Shown: piece after piece, positions 1 to 11,165 of the stretch
How positions within the stretch are numbered: the stretch's first letter is position 1
Layout of the letters: every line of letters begins with the position of its first letter
DNA from: Pontederia crassipes
Lineage: Eukaryota; Streptophyta; Magnoliopsida; Commelinales; Pontederiaceae
Length of the DNA stretch: 64,000 nucleotides
Assembly (NCBI GenBank): GCA_030549335.1
Contig: CM060184.1
Span: 42,363,909 to 42,427,908 of the forward strand
Reading direction: 5' to 3'
The notes under the pieces: model-generated
What the model was told of the DNA's origin: nothing
The model's database searches: none
What the model saw: only the letters and a program-made list of their open reading frames with translations
Made by a program: the position numbers and the translations under genes

Positions 1-540
1 AAAAAAAATATAATGACATTATGTGAATGTCCTAACTTATAGCTTTTTATTAAACTTTGATGATATATATGCGTCTTTTGTATGTGTGTTGGTGAATACA
101 ACAAGATAAGTAAGGGATGAGATTTTGTCGATTTTATTTTTGGAATGGCTAAACATAACTAAGATTATGATAATTGGGATTAGAACTTAGTCACGGAGTT
201 GGGTGTGACAAAACACTTATTGAAATGCTAATTAATTGATAAAATTTAGACCAAGAGGCAAATTTAATCGTTACAAACGCTCCGATGACATATATATGAT
301 GTAGTATAGTCCATTGAAAAAAAAAACATTTAGTTGCAAACTTGCAGAAAATGAAGTAAAAGTAAAGGTCAATGGCCATTGTGTGAGAAGGAAGGAGAAA
401 TAAAAAATGAAATAAAATGTAGAGTTAGATGGTCATTGTGTGAGAAGGAAAACTTATTTTTGTATGAAACATCGTATAAAAATAATAGTAGGAAATAATA
501 GTAGGGAGTTATTTTTGTTGGTTACAATGATTTAATAGAG
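1..540. other. AT-rich intergenic DNA, no gene seen
   Basis: This stretch is AT-rich with only short open frames that resemble no known protein. No TIR, LTR end or RNA gene was recognised. It ends where the left copy of a direct repeat begins. Confidence 0.6.
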
Positions 541-735
541 GAAGTTTAAAAGCTATTAATATGGAAGTTTACTCTTGTAACTGACCGGACCTATATGTTG
601 ATGTTTGAACAGAAAAAGGTAAATAAAAGTCAAATAATTCAAAAAATTAGGAAAAAAATAAATGAAGATGGTGAAAGGAGGAGACATGTATCCTAATTAC
701 AAAATTGTCACAATGCCTTATAATTATATATATTA
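541..735 (+). repeat. Left copy of a diverged direct repeat
   Basis: About 195 bp that recur at 1838-2030 in the same orientation. Shared landmarks are AAGCTATTAATATGGAAGTT, CCTATATGTTGATGTTTGAA and AATTACAAAATTG. The copies differ by scattered substitutions and small indels. The unit encodes nothing recognisable. It may be the terminal repeats of a small degenerate element or an old local duplication. Confidence 0.7.
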
Positions 736-903
736 TAGTAAAACTAGTTTTATATGTTGTTGAGAGAGAAATTTAAATATTTATATATCTTACTATATAT
801 TTCAGTCATATTTGTGATAAAAAAGAATATAAGTTCATATTAAAGATATATAATTAAAGTCATGCAATATGTATATATATAATTCATGATTTAAAACTCG
901 GGA

Positions 904-944
<41 letters not shown>

Positions 945-1837
945 TATGTTAAATTGATTATTTAATAATGTTAGGGATACGGTAGTGAGAGGAAAAAACT
1001 GAAGTTAAATAGTTCTAATGAATTATGAAAGCACCGTAATTAATGGTGCTTTAATGATACACAATGACATAGGATTTAAATTATGGTAAAATATGTGCAA
1101 AAAATTCATGATAATAATTTTATTTAAAAATTATCAGATAAATAATATTATGATAGCAATGTGCTATTAAGTAAACTTCATCAATAACATATCACTTTAA
1201 ATGTTCTCGCTAATTACGGTAATTTCTATTTTATGTCATGTTCTCATGAAATGAAAATGATAAGCAAAACTTTCGGAAAGAAAAATGTAAGAAAGTTTTG
1301 GAGTCGTCGTGAAGGAAAAGACGATTTGTGCAATGATTTTATGTTAAAAACCATTTAAAAACTATGAAGAAATATAAGAAATAACTACACAATAAAGTAA
1401 TAAAAGAAAAAAAGAAGTACATAAAAAATACAAAATTTATGGAGCAAAATTTACGTAAGCGACTGAGGGGAGGAAGCACACACCTGAACCGATATAAAAA
1501 TATTTAACATAAATTGATAATAAAAAAAAGTTGGCAAGAGTTGAATAGAGATCGGAATCTCCAGATAATAAAAATGTTTAGGTGATTTTGGAGTAACCGT
1601 AGGGAGAGAGAGAGTGGAGCAGTCGGACGATGAAGAAGATGAATAAAAAAAGTAAAAATTAGGATGAAGCATATGGCAGCCAATCCTTTATTGGTCATTT
1701 TGTGGACATAACTAATTCCTCCATTAAATTTTTAAGGAATCTCTTCACCTTCGTAAAAAGAAAAATTGTCCATAAAACTTCAAAAAAGGAAGGTTACTAA
1801 TATGGTAATAATATAGTGGAAACTATTAATATGGAAG
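736..1837. other. AT-rich spacer between the direct repeats, with a (TA)n tract
   Basis: No coding sequence is supported. A (TA)n microsatellite lies at about 908-942. A short GA-rich run is present near 1602-1615. If the flanking repeats are terminal repeats this would be the element's interior, but no polyprotein motif or primer-binding site was found. Confidence 0.5.
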
Positions 1838-2030
1838 CTTAAAAGCTATTAATATGGAAGTTTACTTTTGTAACTGATGCGACCTATATGTTGATGTTTG
1901 AACACATAAAAATGCAAATAAAAAACAAATAATTCAAAAAATCAAGGGAAAAGATAATGAAAATGGTAAAAGGAGAAGACATGTATTCTAATTACAAAAT
2001 TGCCACAATGCCTTAGAATTATACATATAT
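1838..2030 (+). repeat. Right copy of the diverged direct repeat
   Basis: Second copy of the 541-735 unit in the same orientation, preceded by a partial local repetition of the CTATTAATATGGAAG motif. No matching target duplication was found around the pair. Confidence 0.7.
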
Positions 2031-2040
2031 AGATCATTGA

Positions 2041-3081
2041 TTTGGAACTCGGCCCAGCCCGCCCGGTCGGTCGGTGAGTTAAACAATTCACGAGTCATTT
2101 CTACACTCGGATTGACCTTTGACTCGTGTTGAAGCAGTCAAACCTAGTTAAAACTCGGGTTGGATCGCCTATCCCGTCGGTTTTTCACTACCTGACCATT
2201 TTTTTCAAAAAAAATTGGGTGAACATTGCTAGGGCCGGCTTGCTACAGTGTTGTTGCTGCCCTAACTCATGACTTGCTGCAAAAGTCGCACAACTATCGT
2301 GGCGGTTCCTCGATTTGCTACTGCTCAGACTTCGATGGTTCCTTCGACAGCGGCAGGGGATTCAGCGATGATCTGCCGGATCAGGTTGTAGTTAGTGATT
2401 CAGACTTTGGCAACCATTTACCATTCCAACAATGATCTAATGTTTTGATGACCTTCGTTCCAGTGGCATGCATACAAAACCTCCCAAAAGGCAACGATCT
2501 TTGACTGTGAATTTGTTGGCTCTTATAATTCTTAGTTCATAGCTCATACTCCCTTTCTTCGAGTTCACCATGGCTTTCTTTCGATGTTATGGTTCTTTCG
2601 TAGAATGCTGACGTGTGAGATCATAAGCGACTCCGGTCACTCTTCGATCTTCCACTCTAGAGGGCCAACACCGGCCAAAGTCAAGGTATGTTGTCCTTGC
2701 CATTGGTCATCCAAGGCGCTGCCCACCACGGCGCACTGCCCTTGGCTGGCCAAGGGCACGCCTTGGCCATGGTGCGCCACCTCTGGCTAACCAAGGTGTG
2801 CCTGCGTGCCATGGCCGGCCAGGGCGCTCCCTTGGCTAGCCCTATGGTACCTCTAGGATTGTTTTTTTACTTATTGATATTTTATATATTTAATTGTTAT
2901 TATATTATCTTATGAACTTGTATTTAATACTTATTGTTGTTATGTTAATGTTTGAATTAGTGTGAGATTTGAATTATTGATGGTGTTGAGTTATGATTAT
3001 AAAATTTTATGTTATTATTATTGATACAATATATGCTAATTTTATACATATTTTTGTTATTTATTATAATGCAGTTCAACC
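2041..3081. other. Intergenic DNA with a GC-rich patch at 2226-2860
   Basis: This stretch starts with a CGGTCGGTCGG-type GC-rich patch (2050-2075) resembling the arms of the small TEs elsewhere in the window. It then holds a GC-rich island with several near-palindromic CCTTGGC/GCCAAGG motifs (2690-2855). Open frames are short and match no known family. It ends in AT-rich DNA up to the start of LTR D. Confidence 0.45.
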
Positions 3082-3812
3082 TGTAATATCCCTACTTCTA
3101 ACATATATGATTAAATCTGTCAATGTTATTTTATGTGTTGGTTTCATTGTCATGATATATACGTTAAAGCGAAATGTCTCATTGAAGCAAGGGAGCACAT
3201 GAAGTGACAAAATTCGCCTAAGTCACGAAAAGATGATTTTTGAAAATTTAGAACTAAGAAAATTCAAGTCCCGATGATCGTTTCCTTATGTTAGTGTATG
3301 ATAAATATGAGTTTTTAATAATTTTTAGATAGTCTTTGTTAGGTTAAATTATAGCGCATAATCGAAAAACCTGAAAACGATAAATTTTTTTCTTAGAACA
3401 AAAAATCGGATTTTGATTCCTTTGGAATTTATTTTATAAATATTTTATTTGAATTCAAATGTGTGGTAGTTTTTTATTTACATGTAATATCTTAAGTAAA
3501 TGAATAAATAAAATAAATAATAGAGAAAATGATAAGCCATTTACTTTCAAGGGAACTTTGGGAATTCCACTTATAACCGACTTAAGGTTGGTTTCCTTAA
3601 TATATAAGACATTAATCCTTGTCTTTATTCCACCTAGCCCCATCTGCCCTACACACACGAAAATTCATCCCAAGAAGGCAGCAAGGAAAGCAAGCAAAAA
3701 GAAAAGGGAAAAGGAAGAATTTCAACAACAAACAAGGTTTCCTGCTAGGTTTCATCCAAGTAAGTTAAAAGCTCATTTTCTATGAATGATCGATATGAAA
3801 TTGGATTAAAAC

Positions 3813-4574
3813 CATGGTTGTTTGGACCGGACCGGACCGGCCGGTCCGACCCTCGACCGCCACTCTGGGCGGGTTTGGTTCGACCCCAAAACCGGATTAG
3901 GATTCAGACCGTTTCGAACCGGTCAAGACCGGTCAAAACCCGCCTAAAACCGGGTTGAACCGTTGAACCGGCGGTTTTGCAAGAACCGACCAGTCCAAAA
4001 ATTGAAAATATCTTGAAATAATGTGGACACTGAGTTTTGAACTCAAGACCTCCTGAAATCAACTTATGTGTATATACCACTATGCTATATTTATTTATCT
4101 GAATGCCAAGTTATTTTATATTATACAATGGTTATCATCAGTCATTTATATAATTATTTTGTTTGATAAGAAATTTTATAATATTTTAAATGTCAAAAAT
4201 TAAATATGAAAAGATTAGTTACCTAATTAAATTAAAAAATAGAAACTACAATAATCTTTCTAGTTTAAGTAAAGTTAAATTTGAGAAAATGAATTTGTAA
4301 ATTGTAATTGAATATATTAAAATCACATAAAACTCATATCAATAGTTAAATATGTCACATTTGATTTTTTTAATTTTAATTAAAATGATTTAATCATATG
4401 TACTTTGTTGTAGAAATATATTAATTATTGATAAGAATATATAAGTATTACAATTTATCTTTTTATATTATTTTATTAATATCCGGTCCGACCGTCCGGG
4501 TTAACCGGTTCGACCGGTCCAACCTGACCCGGAGACTTATCCGGGTCGACGTCCGGTCCGGGTCTTACAACATT
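3813..4574. mobile_element. Non-autonomous Mutator-like element inside LTR D
   Basis: A 762-bp insertion flanked by the perfect 9-bp direct repeat GATTAAAAC (3804-3812 and 4575-4583). Nine-bp duplications are typical of Mutator-like elements. The ends are imperfect inverted repeats, CATGGTTGTTTGGACCGG at the left and the complement of CCGGTCCGGGTCTTACAACATT at the right. Both arms are rich in ACCGG/CCGGT motifs and flank an AT-rich core of about 480 bp. No transposase is encoded. Confidence 0.75.
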
Positions 4575-5714
4575 GATTAAAACAAGTCATCTCTGATAGT
4601 TTTTCCTCGTTCCCTCTTTCACATGATTGACAAATCCTAAGTTGGCTGAAATTTGAAGTTATCACTTCTAAATTATGTTCTCATACTTTCTGTACCTCCA
4701 AAAATTATGAAATTTTCACAGACTTTGGAATTGGATTGATTGGATTTCTACACAGAAAGTTATGTATAAAAATCTAGAGGGCACTCAAGCTATGCTAGAA
4801 AGTAACTAGGCTGAAATAATAATTCTGTCATAAATTTCACACTTAAAATTTTATGTTGTAATTTAAGAAATAGAAATATATCTCTGTAGGAGTTATGGAT
4901 CAATTGTAATTTTATGAAATAATATGTGTGCTGAGAATTATAAATTTTCTAATGTATAGCATCACCGAAAAAAAATATAGTCTGCCTATTTTAGAATTAT
5001 AACAAAAAACTTCTAAATTTAGGAATTTTACTAGATCAATATAGATGGATAAAAATTATAAAATTGATATTACTTCAAGCAAATTATACAAGTTTCTTCC
5101 AAAGCATACGACTTTCTAGATCTATACGATGATATCTTTGAAAGTCTCGTTTTAGTAGAAATTTAATTCCCTGTGATAGGATGCCTAACTGAAAAGTTAT
5201 GAATTTTATACTATGCTATGTACAGTCTGTTAGGGTTCCAAAGTGAATCATAATATAGTTTAATTTTATAATTTTCTGAGGTCATTTTATAATGAGTGGA
5301 ATTATGAGCTTTATGCCAATTATGCTTGATGAAGTCTTTTGTCACTTAAAATTTATTTCAAGTGAATATAAGTAATACACTAATGTTTATATATTTTACA
5401 TTGTAGTTTGTTAGATGCACAATGAGAACAAAGTCTTTGTGCTTATAAGATCATATGTTGTGTGAATTTAGAAATTGATTAATGGTTTTCTTTGATTACA
5501 TGATGTATGATATGATATGAAATTATATGTTATATGAATTGGTGTTATGTGCACTCGTAAAGTGTATTAATTGTGTGCAATTATTTATTACAAAATATGA
5601 TATGACATGCCATGATACGAAATGACATGATTTGACATGACATGTAAAGAGGTAATATGATATGATATGATATGATAGACATGATCTAATTGGGTTATGC
5701 ATTTGCATTATCCT

Positions 5715-5905
5715 TGTCGAGTGACAATTTAACATTATATAGTTGAAATACTTGTAAGGCCGACAGTTTACCCTTGTATAATCGAAAGACTTACAAGATA
5801 GACAGTTTACCCTTGTATAGTTGAAAGATTTACAAGGCTGATAGTTTACCATGTGTGAGGTCGACAGCTTACCCTTATTTGGTTGAAAAACCTTATAGGG
5901 CCGAC
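5715..5905 (+). repeat. Degenerate tandem repeat inside LTR D
   Basis: About four to five imperfect units of roughly 40 bp. Each carries a version of GACAGTTTACCCTTGTATA followed by GTTGAAAGACTTACAAGG. It is an internal minisatellite of the LTR and does not code. Confidence 0.75.
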
Positions 5906-6210
5906 AAATATCCCCAAAAGAAATTTTAGGTTGTTTGGAGCAAAGTACCATGTGAACCAAATTGTGAAATCACACCCACAATTAGTAGAATCCATCAACC
6001 TCCTCGATAGGGTAGATAGTTTATGCCTTTGGCCAAATGGAGATATGACATGTACTGACATTCATAATTTATGCATCCATGCATTCATGGTTTGTGCATT
6101 GATGCATGCTTAATTCTACATATTATTTTGTACTTTAATAAGTTAAATATTAAATGAGCATGCATCAATTTTCTAATATTTTTGTGGAAATATTATTTTC
6201 CTTTTAATTA

Positions 6211-7256
6211 TGTGATTTTCATAGAATTTACTTGGCAGTAGAAGAAAACGATCCACATTCTAGTGATATGGACCGTGTTTATCCAACCCAACACGGATTG
6301 GAGAAATTCTATCATGCGCTGATTAAAACGAACCATTTCATATCTACATGGACCATGTCCGATAATAACATGAAGATTCCAGTCGTGATTTTAGAAGACA
6401 ACACAACATGTGTCATTAATGACACGGTCCGTGTTAGTTATAACGGAGGGTTCATCGCGCCGAGACAGATAACATGTAATCACAACATTAAGCAACACGA
6501 CCCGTGTCATTAATGACACAATCCATGTTAATGCCCATATTTTTTATGACCGGCGACTATAAAAAGACCCCTTTTCCACCACATAGAGGCATCCAATATG
6601 GAAGAAAAACATTCACGTTCAAGCCAAAAGGAGAGTCTTGTGGCTATTTGGTTTAGAGTCACATTTCAAATTAGAGTTCTATTTTCTTGTTCATCTTTTG
6701 TACTCTAATCCTTGCATTATGATATTTAACTCTTAAGTGATGGAGTAGTCTTCTAAGTTGATTTTACTTTGTTAAACTCCACTATTATTTTGAAATAAAA
6801 GTTTGTTTCTCTTATTTAAAGAGGTGTGGACTTAAACCTATTCGAGTGAGGAGTCTTTGAGATGAATTAAATTACATTGTGTTTTATCCATAAACATTTG
6901 AACAATGATTTGGTTAAATTTTCTTCAAATGTTCAATCAATAAAATAGATAGGACATCTAGTTAGAGTCCTAAATCATATTTCATTTTCATCAGATATGA
7001 TTTTATTGCTTATTTCAAATTATAGTGGATGAATGCTTAGTAAAGTCAACATTTCTCCTATTTGATATTTTTCTCTTTTATTCGTTGGATCTACTTCAAT
7101 TTCCCTTTATGGTTAATTTCTATGAATCATTTTTCTAAAAAATTTCCATCTAGTAAGAATAAAAGTGAAAATCCTCATGAGATCGATATCTTTTCACTAT
7201 TTTACTATTTGTGCGACTGTTGCACTTGCCATTTTTTTTACTCTAGAAAAATCACA
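6211..7256 (+). mobile_element. Nested LTR-like insertion inside LTR D
   Basis: A 1046-bp segment bounded by near-perfect inverted ends, TGTGATTTTCATAG at 6211-6224 and CTAGAAAAATCACA at 7243-7256. It is absent from the related LTR F, and removing it brings D to the length of F. A TATA-like CTATAAAAAG lies near 6557, followed by a T/C-rich leader, as in an LTR with U3 and R regions. The 5-bp flanks do not match, so it could be a solo LTR of another family or a different small TE. A 16-bp palindrome occurs twice inside it. Confidence 0.5.
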
Positions 7257-7905
7257 TGATGCATCAATGTTTCATTCTTGTCTATAATATGATGATTGCA
7301 CTTTTGACACGACTTATAGATGTGTAGATGTTTTTCATATCTTATGACGTGATAAATGTTCGAATTGCTTATAAAGTATTGTTATATGATATATGCTGAA
7401 ATAAAGTAGTAATATTTTTCAAACATAAAGAAATAATGTTAATCTTATTTTACTCAAATGGAATATGTGTTAACACATATGTTATGAGTTTTTTTACTTA
7501 CTGAGCTGTTGGATGCTCATATTGCTATTCTTAATAAATATTTTTCAGATCAGTAGACCAACCTATGACGGTACTTGGTGATCCTCTGTCAGGATTAGAA
7601 GCACTTTTAGTGAGAGCCATATATGGGCCTTAGGTCTTTTAAGTTTTTTTGAGAGGACTAAAGAAAAGTGTGTTTGGATGTGTATTATTAGACAAAAATA
7701 GAAATGTTACTTTTGTATAAGTACATAGTGTTTGATGTTTACTTATTTTGAATATGATATAATATCATATGGTGTGGTTTGAATACTTTAATTATTGTAT
7801 CTTCTAAATGAATTATAGCACATTTTCGCAAACTTTATAAGATTATATGTAATAAGTCACGACTTATAAGTTAAACTAAGGTTTAAAATGAGGTCGTCAT
7901 ACAAC

Positions 7906-7953
7906 CATTCGTTCCGGCTCAGTCCAATCGATTCGGTCGGATCTTACAACATT
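7906..7953 (+). mobile_element. Fragment resembling the right arm of the Mutator-like element
   Basis: CGGTCGGATCTTACAACATTG resembles the right terminus of the 3813-4574 element. Only about 48 bp can be aligned, and it lies immediately after LTR D. It is a remnant or a chance insertion next to the LTR. Confidence 0.4.
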
Positions 7954-8607
7954 GATATAGATATAGAGAGATTAATGGAAGGTACATTGTAAGATTTTTA
8001 ATTCGTAAAAATCATTCCATAAAACATTTTAATTGAAGAAATCGTTCTCCAGTAACCGCAAACGAAAGTCTTCTAGAATTAGAAAAGTAACGGCCCCTTA
8101 ATCATAGGCCCATTACTCACTTCTAGTCAGTGGATTTAGCTCACGAGTTAGGATGGCCCATTTACACCCCCAAATGGGCTTCCAGTTGAGATTAATAATA
8201 TTTATTGTTAAAATTTCCCATTAAACTTTTCAGAGGCACTCCGTACGACCCTTTTATTTATTTTGTTAGGCCAGTTGCATTACATATGGTTAATTAACTA
8301 ACAAAATATATAGCATTAAATAAAAGTTTAACATGTTTTCAAGAACGTTGTTATGGTCATGGAGCGTGGTCCTCTAACCATCATCTCGTGCGCACCTATT
8401 TTTTTTTCTTCCGGAAACGATGACTGTTAATGAAGTGTTGAAAATTAACAACATATTTTTGTTGACTAATTTAAATTAGTTTTATTTTATATATATTTTT
8501 TGTTTTAAAAAAAAGGAGAAGATCCTCATCCTGTTACGCGACTGACGTGGAGAGCTGACGTCACGCCTGGTGTCAGGTCGCGAGGGAGGGAGCGCGAATA
8601 AGAAAAG

Positions 8608-8633
8608 CCCCCCCCCCCCCCCCCCCCCCCCCC
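8608..8633 (+). repeat. Poly-C tract of 26
   Basis: An uninterrupted run of 26 cytosines preceded by AAAAG and followed by GAGTGG. Confidence 0.95.
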
Positions 8634-11086
8634 GAGTGGATCGGAGATCTAACAAACTCAAAACAACTAGAAAACAAAACCCCGAGACAACAAATCTTAA
8701 AGAAGAAAAAACATCTAAACAGCTCGCTTCGTGGTGTGTGCGAAACGGAAGGAAAGCAGAGGAGGCGAGAAGGCCACGTTTCGACATCTCGGCCCCTCCA
8801 CTAAACCCTCTCTCCCTCTCTCTCTCAATCACGCTTTGAAGCATCATAATAATATCATATTAAGAATAATACGAACCCACTTAATTTAAACACCCCTCTT
8901 GGCCTCGTTTTAGCTGCTAAGCATCTGTTGCTGCGTTGTTAGTTGTTACAAATCTAAAGGCGCTTTGCTTTATTTGTTGGCGTCTCTGTTTTGCCCTGTT
9001 TTTTTCTTTTTTTTTTTTGTGTGTGAATGTTCCAAGGTCCCCACGTAATGCCAAAGGAAAGAGGAGAGGGGGGCCTCTTGCATCTCTCAAAAGCTTCTGG
9101 CTTCAGCAAAAGTGGTGGTGAAAAGGTAAAGAGCTATAAGATTCGTGAACAATCGCCTAGGGGTATCAGCCATCAGCTTAGCTTCATTTTTTTTGGTAGT
9201 AATCAAATCCTATTTCCGCCGTTAAAGGTAAAAAAAAAAGGGAGAGAGAGAGAGAATTCATCCTCTATTTACGTGCCAGAAGCTTGTGGCCTCGAAAGGT
9301 GGCACGAATCATGGCACGATTCGAGGCCCGCCACCAACATCACCTCCCATTCCTGCGTTAAGGTTTCGCGCGGCATGGTCGAGTTGACTACGCTGCCGCT
9401 GCTGCGAGAAAGAGAGAGAAAAAAAGAGGAATTGGCTCGACGTCGCCATTGTCATCGCCCCCGAGGAGCACGCTCTTGATCGTGCATTTTCTAAATACTA
9501 TATGCGATGTGTGTCTGCGTGTGGTGTATAATTAATGTACAGAGACAAGTTGATCACATTAAGCACATTGACGCATCTCTCTCTCTCTCCTGTTGGCGAT
9601 GATTAGATTAGATTAGGTTGGGAATCGGGACTAATGAATTGATTGGTTGGTGGTTGCATGATGCGTTGGCGTAACCACAGTTGGAAAATGGGAAACAGGG
9701 GCTAATGGTGTCTGGGATAAGGATGGCATGAGTTGTTTAAGCCGCTCTTACAAACTTTAATAAACCTCTCGGTTTTGCCAAAAGCAAGGCTGTGAGGCAT
9801 GTGAAGGAGGAGAGCAGTCCAACACCAAAGGCATGCGCGTGCCACTCTCTCTCTCTCTCTCATACACACACACGTCTTTGTTCCTGCTATTAAACAAGTA
9901 CAAGTGAATGCTTTTAATTACAATATAATCGAGCATAACTGCTTAGTTAAGAATCTACCCCTCTCTCTTTCTCTCTCTCAATCAATGATCCTTATCCTGT
10001 TTCTTCTCCTGGATCCAGTCGCTTTGCCACAACCACAAGGCTCTCTAACTCTAATGGCACATGAACAACCAAAATGAGTCAAATCAGGGGTTGGTAAGTA
10101 AAGTTAAATTAAGCGTGTTTTGTTGACCGGAGAACTGTGATCATATTTTGCTTGAAGTTGCCATTACATCACCATCATTTACTATGTTTCAACATTTACT
10201 TCTCACCACCAAACTCCTACAAGCACAAGGACTATAACTCTGCGTAAAAGGAATGAGCAGGAGGACAAAAGTTGTCCAGTGAGTCCAAGCTGCAGGCGAC
10301 ACGTATCAATCTCAACGCAATGGAGAGAAAAAAAAGGACTTTTAAGACAGTTCTGCAGCATGTGCATGGACCTCCTGCGGTTTCACATAAAAAAAAGCAT
10401 TCAGGGTCGTAACGTGTCGTCCATTGGCAGCGCCTCTCGCCATCTCTCAGAGCTTTTGGAGGGAGTTGGCAGGTTTGGTGGCGAACTTATCAGCAGCAGC
10501 CTGCAATTCCCCCATGGAACCCCACCAGTGTGCAAAAATGGCGAAACTGATCCCGCGAGTGCAGATAAGCTTTGCTAGTATTGTACAGAGAGCAGAAGCA
10601 TTAATAGGAGAGTAGAGGGAAAGGAGATCAGAGGGGAAGGAGAGGGAAAGGGAGAGAGAGAAAGCAAAACCAACACAAAGACCCGCCATAGATAGGTGGT
10701 GAGGAGATAAGAAGCAAAAAAAGATATAGCAGGCTACATGCATGCATGTTGCAAAAATCTGTAAAACAGAAGATTCCACGGATGGATTCCTGCAAGTGCA
10801 ATGCATCGATGATCGATCTGTCCAGATGTGCAGGTGGAGCAAATGCTGCCTGGATCATGCACGGTTGATATATATGGGGAAGAAACCTAATAGCATTATC
10901 TACGCATTCAATTCTGGCTTCCTGCTTGCGGCCCTCTCCATTATGATGTTACTTTGAACGCCCACGTTTTTCTCTTTTGATTCGCTAGCATGTAACCTTT
11001 ATCATGTACTAGTTATGAAACAAAAGAACAACAAGCAAAAGGAGATGACGAAGGCCACAATGGTTGGAATGTTGTAGTGTGTGATA

Positions 11087-11106
11087 GAGAGAGAGTGAGA
11101 GAGTGA

Positions 11107-11148
<42 letters not shown>

Positions 11149-11165
11149 GGCTAGAGAGAGAGAGG
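11087..11165 (+). repeat. GA/GT-rich microsatellite
   Basis: Mixed (GA)n, (GT)n and (GAGA)n repeat: GAGAGAGAGTGAGAGAGTGA, then (GT)n, then (GA)n. Open frames across it are low-complexity artefacts. Confidence 0.9.

Larger units (their letters stand above)
3082..7901 (+). mobile_element. Solo LTR D of a Ty3/gypsy-type element, split by two insertions
   Basis: Starts TGTAATATCCC, like solo LTR F at 37012. The two share long stretches in the same order, for example the ATTTATTTTATAAATATTTTATTTGAA region and the CCGACTTAAGGT motif. After subtracting the insertions at 3813-4574 and 6211-7256, D is about 3.0 kb against 2.9 kb for F, which supports the boundaries. CAACC flanks both sides (3077-3081 and 7902-7906) and would be the 5-bp target duplication. 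The 3' end reads ...GTCATA rather than ...CA, so that boundary is less sure. A TATATAAGA motif lies at about 3598-3606. No internal region or coding sequence is present, so this is a solo LTR. Confidence 0.7.

Noticed and set aside
5715-5905. Spaced repeats reminiscent of a CRISPR array
   Set aside because: Units are imperfect, contiguous and lie in a plant LTR; no distinct spacers.
6232-6513. 93-codon plus-strand frame as a gene
   Set aside because: It lies inside the nested element at 6211-7256, contains palindromic repeats and matches nothing known.
8482-9479. Frames of 121 and 150 codons around the poly-C and GA repeats
   Set aside because: They run through homopolymer and microsatellite DNA on opposite strands; no conserved motif.
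10391-10615. Helix-like 63-codon frame (AISQSFWRELAGLVANLSAA) as a possible gene or exon
   Set aside because: No family is recognised, no flanking exon with matching phase was found, and frames overlap on both strands.
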